Shown here: positions 1-8,720 of the stretch, piece by piece
Numbering within the stretch: the stretch's first letter is position 1
Layout of the letters: the number at the start of each line of letters is the position of its first letter
Assembly: GCA_964634325.1 (NCBI GenBank)
Contig: CAZWJF010000001.1
Location: 186,001-250,000 of the forward strand
Direction: 5' to 3'
Source: JAJXWB01 sp964634325
GTDB lineage: Bacteria > Pseudomonadota > Alphaproteobacteria > Rhizobiales > Beijerinckiaceae
DNA: 64,000 nucleotides
The notes under the pieces: generated by a model
Seen by the model: only the letters and a program-made list of their open reading frames with translations
Told to the model about the DNA's origin: nothing
Databases searched by the model: none
Translations under genes and position numbers: made by a program

Positions 1-720
1 TCGATCGTGCACTTCTGGGCGCTGATCTTCCTGTACATCTGGGCGGGCCCGCACCATCTGCACTACACGGCGCTGCCTGACTGGGCGCAGACCCTCGGCA
101 TGACCTTCTCGATCATGCTGTGGATGCCTTCGTGGGGCGGCATGATCAACGGTCTGATGACGCTGTCGGGCGCGTGGGACAAGCTGCGCACCGATCCCGT
201 GCTGCGCATGATGGTCGTGTCGGTCGCCTTCTACGGCATGTCGACCTTCGAAGGTCCGCTGATGTCGGTGAAGGCGGTGAACGCGCTCAGCCACTATACG
301 GACTGGACGATCGGCCACGTGCACTCCGGCGCGCTGGGCTGGGTGGGCTTCGTGTCCTTCGGCGCGATCTACTGCCTGGTTCCGTGGGTGTTCAACCGCA
401 AGGGCCTCTACTCGCTCAAGCTGGTGGACTGGCACTTCTGGCTCGGGACGATCGGCATCGTGTTCTACATCTCCTCAATGTGGGTCGCGGGCATCATGCA
501 GGGTCTGATGTGGCGCGCTTACACCCCGCAGGGCTATCTCGAATACTCGTTCGTCGAGACCGTCGAGGCCATGCACCCGATGTACGTGATCCGCGCGCTC
601 GGCGGCGGCATGTTCCTCCTCGGTGCGTTGATCATGGCCTTCAACATCTACAAGACCATCGCTTCGCCGGAAGCTTCGGAAGTCCCGAGCGGACGTCCGG
701 CGCTGGCGCCGGCCGAGTGA
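1..720 (+). CDS. ccoN: Cytochrome cbb3 oxidase subunit I, C-terminal part
   Basis: This is the last 239 residues of the catalytic subunit of cbb3-type cytochrome c oxidase, the high-affinity, proton-pumping terminal oxidase of microaerobic respiration in the inner membrane. The frame is open from base 1, so the N-terminal half lies upstream of the window. The HHLHYT segment at base 52 fits the CuB/haem b3 region, and GHVHSG at base 313 fits a haem-ligand histidine of the family. Several hydrophobic helices follow, and the end is a short soluble tail. The stop lies 12 bases before ccoO, with a GGAG ribosome site between them, so the two genes are one operon. Any Fnr or FixK promoter for the operon is outside the window. 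The identification is secure because ccoO, ccoQ and ccoP follow in canonical order. Confidence 0.97.
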   Translation, partial: SIVHFWALIFLYIWAGPHHLHYTALPDWAQTLGMTFSIMLWMPSWGGMINGLMTLSGAWDKLRTDPVLRMMVVSVAFYGMSTFEGPLMSVKAVNALSHYTDWTIGHVHSGALGWVGFVSFGAIYCLVPWVFNRKGLYSLKLVDWHFWLGTIGIVFYISSMWVAGIMQGLMWRAYTPQGYLEYSFVETVEAMHPMYVIRALGGGMFLLGALIMAFNIYKTIASPEASEVPSGRPALAPAE

Positions 721-732
721 GGAGAAAGAACA

Positions 733-1488
733 ATGGCTAACACTGCTCAATCTTCCTCTCTCTGGCACAAACACGCGGTCTTCGAGAAGAATTCCATTAT
801 TCTTCTCATTGGCATCGTCGTGATGATCGCCATCGGCGGTCTCGTCGAGATCGTTCCGTTGTTCTACCTCAAGAGCACGATCGAGAAGGTGGATGGGGTT
901 CGCCCCTATTCGCCCCTCGAGCTGGCGGGCTACAACATCTACGTCCGCGAGGGCTGCTACGTCTGCCATTCGCAGATGGTTCGTCCGCTGCGCGACGAGG
1001 TGGAGCGCTACGGCCACTACTCGCTGGCGGCCGAAAGCATGTACGACCACCCCTTCCAGTGGGGCTCCAAGCGTAACGGCCCGGATCTGGCCCGTATCGG
1101 CGGCAAGTACTCGGACGATTGGCATCGCGACCACATGCGCAACCCGCGCTCGGTGGTTCCGGCGTCGATCATGCCGGGCTATCCCTTCCTCGAGAAGACT
1201 CCGCTCGACACGAAGCATCTCGGCGATCAGATGAAGGTTCTGTCGATCGTCGGCGTGCCCTACACGCAGGAAATGATCGACAGCGCCGAAAAGGACGCGG
1301 TCGCTCAGGGCACGGCGGACAGCAAGGACGCGGCTGGCCTCCAGAAGCGCTATTCGAAGGCGATCGTTCGCGACCTCGGCGCGGACAAGGGCAAGCTCAC
1401 CGAGCTCGACGCCGTCATCGCCTATCTGCAGCGCTTGGGAACGCAGGTCGATTTCAAGCTGTACGACGACAAAGCCAACATCCGGTGA
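733..1488 (+). CDS. ccoO: Cytochrome cbb3 oxidase subunit II (monohaem cytochrome c)
   Basis: CcoO is the membrane-anchored monohaem cytochrome c subunit that carries electrons to CcoN. The 251-residue protein has one N-terminal membrane anchor at about residues 21-45. A single CxxCH haem-binding site (C75, C78, H79) lies in the periplasmic domain, inside the family segment REGCYVCHSQM. The length is usual for alphaproteobacterial CcoO. It starts 12 bases after ccoN behind GAGGAGAA and ends 9 bases before ccoQ, so it belongs to the ccoNOQP unit. Nothing is unusual about it. Confidence 0.97.
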   Translation: MANTAQSSSLWHKHAVFEKNSIILLIGIVVMIAIGGLVEIVPLFYLKSTIEKVDGVRPYSPLELAGYNIYVREGCYVCHSQMVRPLRDEVERYGHYSLAAESMYDHPFQWGSKRNGPDLARIGGKYSDDWHRDHMRNPRSVVPASIMPGYPFLEKTPLDTKHLGDQMKVLSIVGVPYTQEMIDSAEKDAVAQGTADSKDAAGLQKRYSKAIVRDLGADKGKLTELDAVIAYLQRLGTQVDFKLYDDKANIR

Positions 1489-1497
1489 GGGCGCGTC

Positions 1498-1650
1498 ATG
1501 AGCTCCTACCACTTTTGGCGTGAATTCGCGGCGACCTGGGGATCGCTCTATTTCGCCGCGATCTTCTTCGTCGCAGTCGCCTACGCGCTCTGGCCCTCGA
1601 AGCAGAAAAGCTTCGATGAGGCCGCCCAGATACCGCTCATCGAGGATTGA
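1498..1650 (+). CDS. ccoQ: Cytochrome cbb3 oxidase subunit CcoQ
   Basis: This 50-residue single-helix protein lies exactly where CcoQ is expected, between ccoO and ccoP. The N-terminus (MSSYHFWREF) is followed by one hydrophobic helix at about residues 14-33, then a short polar tail. CcoQ-type peptides stabilise the association of CcoP with the CcoNO core or protect the complex from oxygen. Its TGA stop overlaps the ATG of ccoP as TGATG, so translation of the two is probably coupled. The assignment rests on position, size and the helix-plus-tail layout, because the family is poorly conserved. Confidence 0.9.
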   Translation: MSSYHFWREFAATWGSLYFAAIFFVAVAYALWPSKQKSFDEAAQIPLIED

Positions 1651-2537
1651 TGAACATGGCCAATGCAACTGACCCGAGGGTCGACGCCCGAACGGGCACG
1701 CCGACGACCGGCCACGAGTGGGACGGGATCGCCGAACTCAACACCCCGCTGCCGCGCTGGTGGCTGTGGACGTTCTATATCACGATCATCTGGTCGATCG
1801 GATACTGGATCGTCTATCCGGCGTGGCCGGGAATCACCGGCTGGACCAACGGCGCTTTCGGCTGGAATTCGCGTACGGCCGTCGTGGAGGACCTGAAGGA
1901 ACTCCAGACCCTGCGCGGTCCTGGCGAAGCCAAGCTCGCGGCCGCCAAGCTCGAAGATATCGAAAAGAATCCTGAATTGCTGGCGATCGCCCGCGCGCAA
2001 GGCGGCGCGGCCTTTGCGAACAACTGCGCGCCCTGCCACGGCGCCGGCGCGCAGGGCTCGGCGGGCTATCCGAACCTGAACGACGACGACTGGCTGTGGG
2101 GCGGCAAGTTGGCCGACATCCAGCAGACCTTGCAGCACGGCATTCGCTGGGACGCCGACAAGGATACGCGTTCGGGCGCCATGCCGGCCTTCGGCAAGGA
2201 CGGCACGCTCAAGGCCGACGAGATCAAGAACGTCGCGCAATACGTGCGGTCGCTCTCGGGTCTCTCGAACGAAGGCGGCGCGGATATCGCGAAGGGCAAG
2301 AAGATCTACGCCGACAATTGCGCGGCCTGCCATGCGGACGACGGCAAGGGCAATCAGGATCTCGGCGCGCCGAACCTGACCGACAAGATCTGGCTGTATG
2401 GATCCACGACCGCGGCGATCGAGCATCGCATTACGGTCGGCGGCGGCGGTCAGATGCCGGCGTGGGGCGACCGCCTCGATCCAACCACAATCAAGGCGCT
2501 GACTGTGTATGTGCACAGCCTCGGCGGGGGCAAATAG
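1650..2537 (+). CDS. ccoP: Cytochrome cbb3 oxidase subunit III (dihaem cytochrome c)
   Basis: CcoP is the dihaem cytochrome c subunit that accepts electrons from periplasmic cytochrome c and passes them to CcoO. The 295-residue protein has a hydrophobic anchor at about residues 36-60. Two c-type haem domains follow, with CxxCH motifs at C126-C129-H130 and C224-C227-H228. I chose the ATG at 1650, which overlaps the ccoQ stop, over an in-frame TTG one codon earlier. The next gene, ccoG, begins immediately after the stop, so the structural and assembly genes look like one transcript. Confidence 0.97.
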   Translation: MNMANATDPRVDARTGTPTTGHEWDGIAELNTPLPRWWLWTFYITIIWSIGYWIVYPAWPGITGWTNGAFGWNSRTAVVEDLKELQTLRGPGEAKLAAAKLEDIEKNPELLAIARAQGGAAFANNCAPCHGAGAQGSAGYPNLNDDDWLWGGKLADIQQTLQHGIRWDADKDTRSGAMPAFGKDGTLKADEIKNVAQYVRSLSGLSNEGGADIAKGKKIYADNCAACHADDGKGNQDLGAPNLTDKIWLYGSTTAAIEHRITVGGGGQMPAWGDRLDPTTIKALTVYVHSLGGGK

Positions 2538-4037
2538 TTGGATACACAAATTGACGTAAGTCAGGCCGGGGAGCGCAACTCCCCGGCCCATGTCGTTTCG
2601 GGGGCCCACGCGGCTTCCGACGACGCGCCTTTGTACGAGGCGCGCAAGCAGATTTATCCGCAAAGCGTCAACGGCACGTTCCGGCGGCTCAAGTGGGCCA
2701 TTCTGGCGATCACTCTGGGCATCTACTACCTCCTGCCATTCGTGCGATGGGATCGTGGACCGGGCGCGCCGAACCAGGCTGTGCTGGTCGACCTCGAACA
2801 TCACCGCTTCTACTTCTTCTTCATCGAAATCTGGCCGCAGGAAGTCTATTACATCACCGGCCTGATGATCCTCGCCGCCTTGTCGCTGTTCCTGATGAAC
2901 GCGCTCGCCGGTCGTGTCTGGTGCGGCTATTTGTGCCCGCAGACGGTCTGGACCGATCTTTACCTGATGATCGAGCGGCTCGCCGAGGGAGACCGGCGTG
3001 AGCGTATGCGCAAGGACGCCGGTTCTTGGACCGTGCAACGCGTTGCGGAAAAGATCATCAAGCATTCCCTGTGGCTCGCCATCGCATGGTGGACGGGCGG
3101 CGCCTGGGTGCTCTATTTCAACGACGCGCCGACGCTCGTGCGGCAGCTTGCGACGTTCCACGCTCCGGCCATCGCGTATATCTGGATCGGCATTCTCACC
3201 TTTACGACCTACACGCTCGCCGGCTTCATGCGTGAGCAGGTCTGCGTCTACATGTGTCCCTGGCCGCGCATTCAGGCCGCGCTGACGGACGAGAACGCGC
3301 TCAACGTCACCTATCGCTACGACCGCGGCGAACCGCGCATGTCGGTCAAGAAGGCGAAGGCGCTGAGGGCGGTCAACGGCAAGGCCGGCGATTGCGTGGA
3401 CTGCGGACAATGCGTCGCCGTTTGCCCGACGGGCGTCGACATCCGCGGCGGGCCGAACATGGGCTGCATCCAGTGCGGACTATGCATCGACGCTTGCGAC
3501 AATGTGATGCGCAAGATCGGCCGACCGGCCCGCTTGATTGCGTATGATACCGATGTCAACATCAGGCGTCGGATCGAAGGGAAGGAGAACGTCTTCCGTC
3601 CGGTGCGCGTCAGAACCGTGCTTTACGTCGTTCTGATTCTGGGCATCGGCGGGCTGATGGCGGGCAAGCTGTTTACGCGCGCCGACGCAGGGGTCGCCGT
3701 CATCCATGATCGCAACCCGCTGTTCGTGTCCTTGTCGAATGGGGAAATTCGCAACGGTTATACGGTGCGCTTCTCCAATATGGCTCCGGTCGAGAGACGC
3801 TTCGTTCTCAAGGTGCAGGGCCTGCCGGGCTCTCGCATCGAGATCGTCGGCGAAGACAAGAATACGAGCGGCCGAGAGGATGTGGAGATCGGGCCGGACC
3901 AGACGCGTGAGAGCCGTCTGCTCGTGTTCAGCGGCGCCGCAAAGCCGGAGGGCAGTTCAACGCCGTTGTCCTTCATTCTGACCGACGAAAGCGGAAAGGT
4001 CGTCGCGACCGCGAAGGACTTCTTCCGCGCACCCTGA
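2538..4037 (+). CDS. ccoG: Cytochrome oxidase accessory protein CcoG/FixG (polyferredoxin)
   Basis: CcoG (FixG) is an integral membrane iron-sulphur protein of cbb3 biogenesis. In studied bacteria it acts in copper handling, reducing Cu(II) for the CcoI pathway. The 499-residue sequence has about five membrane segments and a paired ferredoxin module, with cysteines C286, C289, C292, C296 and C310, C313, C316, C320, which fits two 4Fe-4S clusters. A periplasmic C-terminal domain of about 120 residues with immunoglobulin-like character follows the last helix. The likely start is a TTG directly abutting the ccoP stop, behind a GGCGGGGG purine run. No ATG suits the conserved N-terminus better. 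Confidence 0.95.
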   Translation: MDTQIDVSQAGERNSPAHVVSGAHAASDDAPLYEARKQIYPQSVNGTFRRLKWAILAITLGIYYLLPFVRWDRGPGAPNQAVLVDLEHHRFYFFFIEIWPQEVYYITGLMILAALSLFLMNALAGRVWCGYLCPQTVWTDLYLMIERLAEGDRRERMRKDAGSWTVQRVAEKIIKHSLWLAIAWWTGGAWVLYFNDAPTLVRQLATFHAPAIAYIWIGILTFTTYTLAGFMREQVCVYMCPWPRIQAALTDENALNVTYRYDRGEPRMSVKKAKALRAVNGKAGDCVDCGQCVAVCPTGVDIRGGPNMGCIQCGLCIDACDNVMRKIGRPARLIAYDTDVNIRRRIEGKENVFRPVRVRTVLYVVLILGIGGLMAGKLFTRADAGVAVIHDRNPLFVSLSNGEIRNGYTVRFSNMAPVERRFVLKVQGLPGSRIEIVGEDKNTSGREDVEIGPDQTRESRLLVFSGAAKPEGSSTPLSFILTDESGKVVATAKDFFRAP

Positions 4038-4047
4038 GGAAAGCAAG

Positions 4048-4578
4048 ATGCCGACTGTATTGCCGAGCACGGAGACGAGCCGCGACGTCGAGCCGGAGGG
4101 CGGCTGGAAACTCACCGGATTTCACGTGCTCGTCATTCTGGTGCTGTTCTTCGGCTCGGTGGCGGCGGTCAACGGCGTCATGATCTACGATGCGCTGTCG
4201 ACCTTTCGCGGCGAAGTCGTCGCGCATCCCTATGAAAAGGGAATCGCCTACAATTCCGACATCAAGGAAGCGCGGGAGCAGGAAGCGCGCGGCTGGAAAG
4301 TCGACGGCGTCGTCAACCGCGAAGCGGACGGAATGGCGCACATCGCCGTGACCGCGCGCGACGCGACCGGAGCCGCGCTCGCCGGGCTTCAGATGCACGC
4401 CACGCTGGAGGCGCCGGCGGACGTGAAGCGCGACAAGCCGATCGAGCTGAGCGACGCGGGCGGAGGCGCCTATCAAGGCGCGACGCAGGCGCAGCCGGGC
4501 GTCTGGGATCTCGAGTTGACCGCCTCGCGCGACGGCAAGGTGCTGTTCCAGTCCCGAAACCGGATCAAACTGCGCTAG
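4048..4578 (+). CDS. ccoH: Cbb3 oxidase assembly protein CcoH/FixH
   Basis: CcoH (FixH) is a single-pass membrane protein needed for stable assembly of the cbb3 complex. The 176 residues consist of a polar N-terminus, one membrane helix at about residues 25-47 and a periplasmic beta-rich domain of about 120 residues, as in FixH. It starts 10 bases after ccoG behind GAGGAAAG and is followed 9 bases later by ccoI, in the canonical ccoGHIS order. Sequence conservation in this family is modest, so position adds much of the confidence. Confidence 0.93.
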   Translation: MPTVLPSTETSRDVEPEGGWKLTGFHVLVILVLFFGSVAAVNGVMIYDALSTFRGEVVAHPYEKGIAYNSDIKEAREQEARGWKVDGVVNREADGMAHIAVTARDATGAALAGLQMHATLEAPADVKRDKPIELSDAGGGAYQGATQAQPGVWDLELTASRDGKVLFQSRNRIKLR

Positions 4579-4587
4579 GGCGCGGCC

Positions 4588-6855
4588 ATGTTGATGGACG
4601 TCGATCTCTCGGGTTTTGTTCGCCATAACGACGACGGCTCCCGCCAGATCGATTTCGCGATCGACGGCATGACCTGCGCCGCCTGCATCGTCGAGATCGA
4701 GCAGGCGATGAAAAAGATTCCCGGCGTGCAGCAGGCGCGGGTGAATTATTCCAACAGCCGGCTCGCGCTCGGCTGGAAGGAGGACGGCCTCGATCCCGCA
4801 TCCGCTGTCGAGCAATTGCGGCGCATGGGCTACGTCGCCCATCCCTTCGAACTGGCGGAAGCGGAATCGCGGGAGGCTGAAAACGCGCGCTATCTGTTGC
4901 GTTGTCTCGCCGTGGCGGGCTTCTCCGCGATGAACGTGATGCTGTTGTCGGTGTCCGTGTGGGCCGGCAATTTGTCCGATATCACGTCCGAAACGCGGGA
5001 CATGTTCCACTGGATCTCCGCGTTGATCGCCTTGCCGGCTGCGGCTTTCGCCGGACGTCCGTTCTTCACGAGCGCGTTCGGCGCGCTCAAGCGCCGCTCT
5101 CTCAACATGGATGTGCCGATATCCCTCGGCATCGTTCTGGCGCTCGGAATGAGCGTCGTCGAGACGGCGAACCACCAGCGGCACGCCTATTTCGACTCGG
5201 CGCTGATGCTGATCTTCTTCCTGCTGGTCGGGCGCTATCTCGAACAGTCGATGCGACAGCGAACGCGAGCGGTTGCGGGCAATATAGCGGCCTTGCGATC
5301 GCCGTTGGCGGCGCGGGTCAATGCGGACGGCTCGGTGCTGCAGGTGCCGACGGCGCGCATCGCGCCGGGCGACATGGTGCTCGTTCGACCCGGCGAGCGC
5401 GTTCCGGTCGATGGAACGGTGGTCGCCGGCGAGAGTGAGATCGACGACAGCATCGTCACGGGCGAAACGGCGCATCGCGCAATCGGCCCCGGCGCCGAGG
5501 TCTACGCGGGAACCCTCAGTTTCACGGGCGCGCTGCGAGTGCGTGCGCGCGGCGCGGCCGCCGGAAATTTCCTCGATGAGATCGAGCGCCTCCTCGATAA
5601 TGCGGCAAGCGCTCGATCCCGGTATGTCGGCCTCGCCGAACGCGCATCGAAGATCTACGCGCCGGTCGTTCATCTGACTGCGCTGGCGACCGCGCTCGGC
5701 TGGCTCGCTGTGGGCGCGAGCCTGCATGACGCGATCGTCACCGCCATTGCGGTCCTGATCATCACGTGTCCGTGCGCGCTGGCGCTGGCGGTGCCGGCGG
5801 TGCATGTCGTGGCGAGCGGCGCGCTGTTCCGCTCCGGGGTGCTGCTGCATGGCGGGCACGCCGTGGAGCGTCTGGCGGAGGCCGATACGATCGTTTTCGA
5901 CAAGACGGGAACCTTGACGCTGCCGGAGCCGCGTGTCGCCAACGCCGCCGATTTTCCCGCCGACTTGATCGAGACGGCTGCGCGGCTCGCACGATCGAGC
6001 CGACATCCGCTGGCGCGCGCGCTGGCGCAGGAATCCCCGACCGGCGCGCCTTATGACGGCGCGCGCGAAGAGCCGGGCGCTGGCGTCGCGGCGATGGTCG
6101 ACGGCGCCGAGGCGCGTGTCGGCAGCGCAGTGTTCTGCGGGCTGGACATTTCGGCGGCGGATGCGGCTCGCGGCGACGACGCGTCGATCATCTGCTATCG
6201 GCGCGGCGATCAGACGGCCGTCTTCCGCATCAGGCAGGCGTTGCGGGTCGACGCAGCGGAGACCGTCGCGCGGTTGCGCGCACGCGGGTACGAGATCGAA
6301 ATCATTTCCGGGGATTCTCCGAAGGCGACCGGCGCCGTCGCGCAGGCTCTGGGCGTCGCGGAATGGCGCGGCGGCGCACGTCCAGCAGACAAGGTCGCGC
6401 GCCTCGAGGCGCTGAAAGCCGCCGGCCGCAAGACGCTCATGGTCGGAGACGGGTTCAACGACGCCCCGGCGCTGGCGGCCGCCCACGCGTCGCTCTCGCC
6501 GGTCAGCGCGGCGGATGTCGCGCAAGCCTCGGCCGATGCGGTGTTTCTGGGCGAAAGGCTCGCGCCGGTCGCGCGCGCGCTGCGCGTATCGCGTGTCGCA
6601 AGCACGCTCATGCGACAGAACCTCACCATCGCGATCGTCTACAACGTCATCGCCGTGCCGCTCGCGATCCTCGGATTTGTCACGCCGTTGATCGCCGCGC
6701 TCGCCATGTCCGGGTCATCCTTGCTTGTGACTGGCAACGCCCTGCGGGCCGGCGCAGGCGAGGACGAGGCGCGGCCGGACGCGTCGCAAGCTCCGACCGG
6801 CGATGTGGATGGCGATTGCAACGGGCCGCAACCTCACCTAAGGGCAGCGGCATGA
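4588..6855 (+). CDS. ccoI: Copper-translocating P1B-type ATPase CcoI/FixI
   Basis: CcoI (FixI) is a copper-exporting P-type ATPase that delivers copper across the inner membrane for the CuB centre of CcoN. The 755 residues contain an N-terminal heavy-metal-associated domain with GMTCAAC (C30, C33). The membrane copper site CPC lies at C394-P395-C396. The phosphorylation motif DKTGT starts at D438, and the hinge motif GDGFNDAP starts at G620. The protein ends in two membrane helices and a short polar tail. Its TGA overlaps the ATG of ccoS by four bases. The catalytic set is complete, so it should be functional. Confidence 0.97.
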   Translation: MLMDVDLSGFVRHNDDGSRQIDFAIDGMTCAACIVEIEQAMKKIPGVQQARVNYSNSRLALGWKEDGLDPASAVEQLRRMGYVAHPFELAEAESREAENARYLLRCLAVAGFSAMNVMLLSVSVWAGNLSDITSETRDMFHWISALIALPAAAFAGRPFFTSAFGALKRRSLNMDVPISLGIVLALGMSVVETANHQRHAYFDSALMLIFFLLVGRYLEQSMRQRTRAVAGNIAALRSPLAARVNADGSVLQVPTARIAPGDMVLVRPGERVPVDGTVVAGESEIDDSIVTGETAHRAIGPGAEVYAGTLSFTGALRVRARGAAAGNFLDEIERLLDNAASARSRYVGLAERASKIYAPVVHLTALATALGWLAVGASLHDAIVTAIAVLIITCPCALALAVPAVHVVASGALFRSGVLLHGGHAVERLAEADTIVFDKTGTLTLPEPRVANAADFPADLIETAARLARSSRHPLARALAQESPTGAPYDGAREEPGAGVAAMVDGAEARVGSAVFCGLDISAADAARGDDASIICYRRGDQTAVFRIRQALRVDAAETVARLRARGYEIEIISGDSPKATGAVAQALGVAEWRGGARPADKVARLEALKAAGRKTLMVGDGFNDAPALAAAHASLSPVSAADVAQASADAVFLGERLAPVARALRVSRVASTLMRQNLTIAIVYNVIAVPLAILGFVTPLIAALAMSGSSLLVTGNALRAGAGEDEARPDASQAPTGDVDGDCNGPQPHLRAAA

Positions 6856-7013
6856 GCATTCTCCTGTTTCTCGTGCCGATAGCCCTGCTGCTCGGATTGA
6901 CGGGGCTTGTCGCCTTCGTCTGGTCGCTGCGCAGCGGGCAGTTCGACGACCTCGACGGCGCGGCGTCGCGCGTGCTGTTCGACGACGACGTCGGCGAACG
7001 GCCGCGAAAATGA
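6852..7013 (+). CDS. ccoS: Cbb3 oxidase maturation protein CcoS/FixS
   Basis: CcoS is a very small single-helix membrane protein required for cofactor insertion (haem b and CuB) into the cbb3 catalytic subunit. The 53-residue product has an N-terminal hydrophobic helix (residues 2-25) followed by the family hallmark SGQFDDLDG, a short acidic segment and a basic end. It overlaps ccoI by four bases (ATGA) and is itself overlapped by four bases by the downstream MFS gene, so all three are probably translationally coupled. Confidence 0.93.
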   Translation: MSILLFLVPIALLLGLTGLVAFVWSLRSGQFDDLDGAASRVLFDDDVGERPRK

Positions 7014-8125
7014 GTTACGCCGACCTCGACCCCTCCGCGGGCCGGGCCGGGCGCCTCGATTGCGTCTGCGCCCCCGGCGAGGAGGGAGCGACGCGCGGCG
7101 GCGAAGCGCTGGTGCGGCTGACCGCCGGCTTCGGCCTCGCCATTCTCGCCCAAACGCTGGTGCTGGCGGCATTGCCGCTGGCGGCGGCCGCGGTCGCGCC
7201 GCGGCCGGAACTGGCGGGGCTGCCCTACGCCATTACGCTGCTCGGCGCGGCCCTGGCTACGTTTCCCGCGTCCTTCCTGCTCGACTCCTTCGGACGTCGG
7301 GCGGCGTTTTCGCTCGGCGCCAGTCTCGGCGTCGCGGGCGGCGTGGTCTCGGCGTGGGCGGCGCTGCACCAGCAATTCGTCGTCCTGTGCATCGGCGCGT
7401 TGTGGCTCGGGCTGGCGCATGGATTCGCGTTGTTCTATCGGCACGCCGCAGCCGCCACTGCCGTAGGACCGCGCGGGGGGGGCGTCGTCTTCGCGGGCGG
7501 GGCGCTCGCCGCGCTGCTGGCGCCGAGCCTTCTGCAAGCGGCGTCGGCTTTCGCCGGCCCCTATTCGGATGCGGCGACGTTGGCGGCCGCCGGCGCCGTC
7601 GATCTGATCGCCCTGGTGATCGCGGTGACGCTGCCGCACGCGCTTGCGCCAGCGCAGTCGGTCGGGCGTCCGGCGCCTGCGGCGAGGGGCTTCATTGTCG
7701 CGACGGTCGCGGGCGCGTGCGCTTGGTTCGTCATGACCATCCTCATGGCGCGCGCCGCGCCGACGCTGGTCGCTTGCGGCGCCGCCGCCGCCGCCGTCGG
7801 CGGCGTCATCGCTTGGCATCTCGTTGCAATGTATGCGCCTGCGGCGGTCATTCGTCTGGCCGGCGCCGAGCTGCGGCCGGAAATCGCTTTGGCCAGCGGC
7901 GGGACGCTGCTGATCGGCGGCGCCGTTCTTTTTGCGGCAGGCGTGAACGTCGTGTCGGTGGGCGTCGCGATGGCGGCCGCCGGCGTCGGCTGGTCGCTGG
8001 TCAACGCCGGGTTGCTGCAGTGGATTTACGGCGCGGGGACGCCGACGCGCCTGATGCTGGCCGCCCACGATTTTGCGCTGCTGGCCGCAGCGTTGGGCGG
8101 CGCCTTGCTCGCTCCGCTAGTGTAG
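7010..8125 (+). CDS. ccoA: MFS-type copper importer, CcoA-like
   Basis: This 371-residue polytopic protein has the layout of a major facilitator, with about 10-12 hydrophobic helices after a polar N-terminus of about 35 residues. Two motifs that define CcoA, the copper importer for cbb3 oxidase in Rhodobacter capsulatus, can be seen: MxxxM (M242-TIL-M246) and HxxxM (H270-LVA-M274). They are 28 residues apart, which as I recall equals the spacing in the R. capsulatus protein. Cysteines C127, C237 and C256 lie in or near helices. The start ATG overlaps the ccoS stop by four bases, placing the gene inside the oxidase assembly operon. A generic efflux MFS is the alternative, but motif plus context favour copper import for CcoN. 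Confidence 0.75.
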   Translation: MSYADLDPSAGRAGRLDCVCAPGEEGATRGGEALVRLTAGFGLAILAQTLVLAALPLAAAAVAPRPELAGLPYAITLLGAALATFPASFLLDSFGRRAAFSLGASLGVAGGVVSAWAALHQQFVVLCIGALWLGLAHGFALFYRHAAAATAVGPRGGGVVFAGGALAALLAPSLLQAASAFAGPYSDAATLAAAGAVDLIALVIAVTLPHALAPAQSVGRPAPAARGFIVATVAGACAWFVMTILMARAAPTLVACGAAAAAVGGVIAWHLVAMYAPAAVIRLAGAELRPEIALASGGTLLIGGAVLFAAGVNVVSVGVAMAAAGVGWSLVNAGLLQWIYGAGTPTRLMLAAHDFALLAAALGGALLAPLV

Positions 8126-8533
8126 GCCGCCCGTCGCCGACAGGGCCCCGTCGAGCGTCAAAACGCGGCCGGCGCGCGCAGGCGCGAACGACCGGACCAG
8201 CGGCGCGCCGCTGGCGCCGAGCGGCGTCCATGGCTCGACGATTACTTCCCGGCAGCCGTGGGTCTGGGCCAGTCTGTCGAGCGCATCGTGCAGGGCGTGA
8301 TGGATCGCGTCGCCGATCAACTGGAACGTCGCGATGTGGGCGACCCGCATGCGTTTGATCGCCTTGGGGGCGTCCGAGACGCCATAGCTGAAGATCGCGT
8401 GGTGCCGGTCGCGACGGTCGACGAGGCAGACAAGTCGGTCTGCGCCTTCGGCGCTCTCCGCCTGCCTGACGTAACTGGTCCACTTTTCGAGCGTGATGGC
8501 GGGGTAGCGGCATGAGACGAGCGGAAAGGCCAT
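8117..8533 (-). CDS. Conserved-looking hypothetical protein next to the cco cluster
   Basis: I do not recognise this 138-residue soluble protein. It has no signal peptide or membrane helix and reads like a small alpha/beta domain, with an ordered centre rich in His, Ile and Arg (residues about 55-95). The ATG at 8533 was chosen because GTGAGG lies about eight bases upstream; an ATG 13 codons earlier is possible. The last bases overlap the end of the convergent ccoA-like gene by nine bases. It is divergent from the fnr-type gene, so the anaerobox between them could serve both. A helper role in respiration is only guessed from position. Confidence 0.6.
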   Translation of the reverse strand: MAFPLVSCRYPAITLEKWTSYVRQAESAEGADRLVCLVDRRDRHHAIFSYGVSDAPKAIKRMRVAHIATFQLIGDAIHHALHDALDRLAQTHGCREVIVEPWTPLGASGAPLVRSFAPARAGRVLTLDGALSATGGLH

Positions 8534-8647
8534 ATGAGCCTCACTCGACCTCAGCGCTCTCGCAGTGAACATGGGCTCGGGCCTCGCCTCCCGGCGGGAG
8601 ATGCCGCCTCAGGTTCAACAAATGAAGGCTGGCGCGGGATACGGTCC

Positions 8648-8661
8648 TTGTTGTAAATCAA
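8648..8661 (+). promoter_or_regulatory. FNR/FixK-type anaerobox
   Basis: The 14-base sequence TTGTTGTAAATCAA matches the TTGAT-N4-ATCAA consensus at nine of ten fixed positions. It lies 59 bases before the start of the fnr-type gene and 114 bases before the divergent hypothetical gene. FnrN genes of rhizobia are known to regulate themselves through such boxes, so autoregulation is likely. Binding is inferred from the match and position alone. Confidence 0.5.
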
Positions 8662-8720
8662 TGTAGCCGGGGGAAAGGCGCATAGAGCGACTTTGCCGAT
8701 TTGCGCGAAATGGGGAGAGC

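Noticed and set aside
3973..6525. A very long open frame antisense to ccoI.
   Set aside because: The strand opposite a GC-rich gene stays open by codon bias. The translation is Arg-rich and without domains, while the sense frame carries all P-type ATPase motifs.
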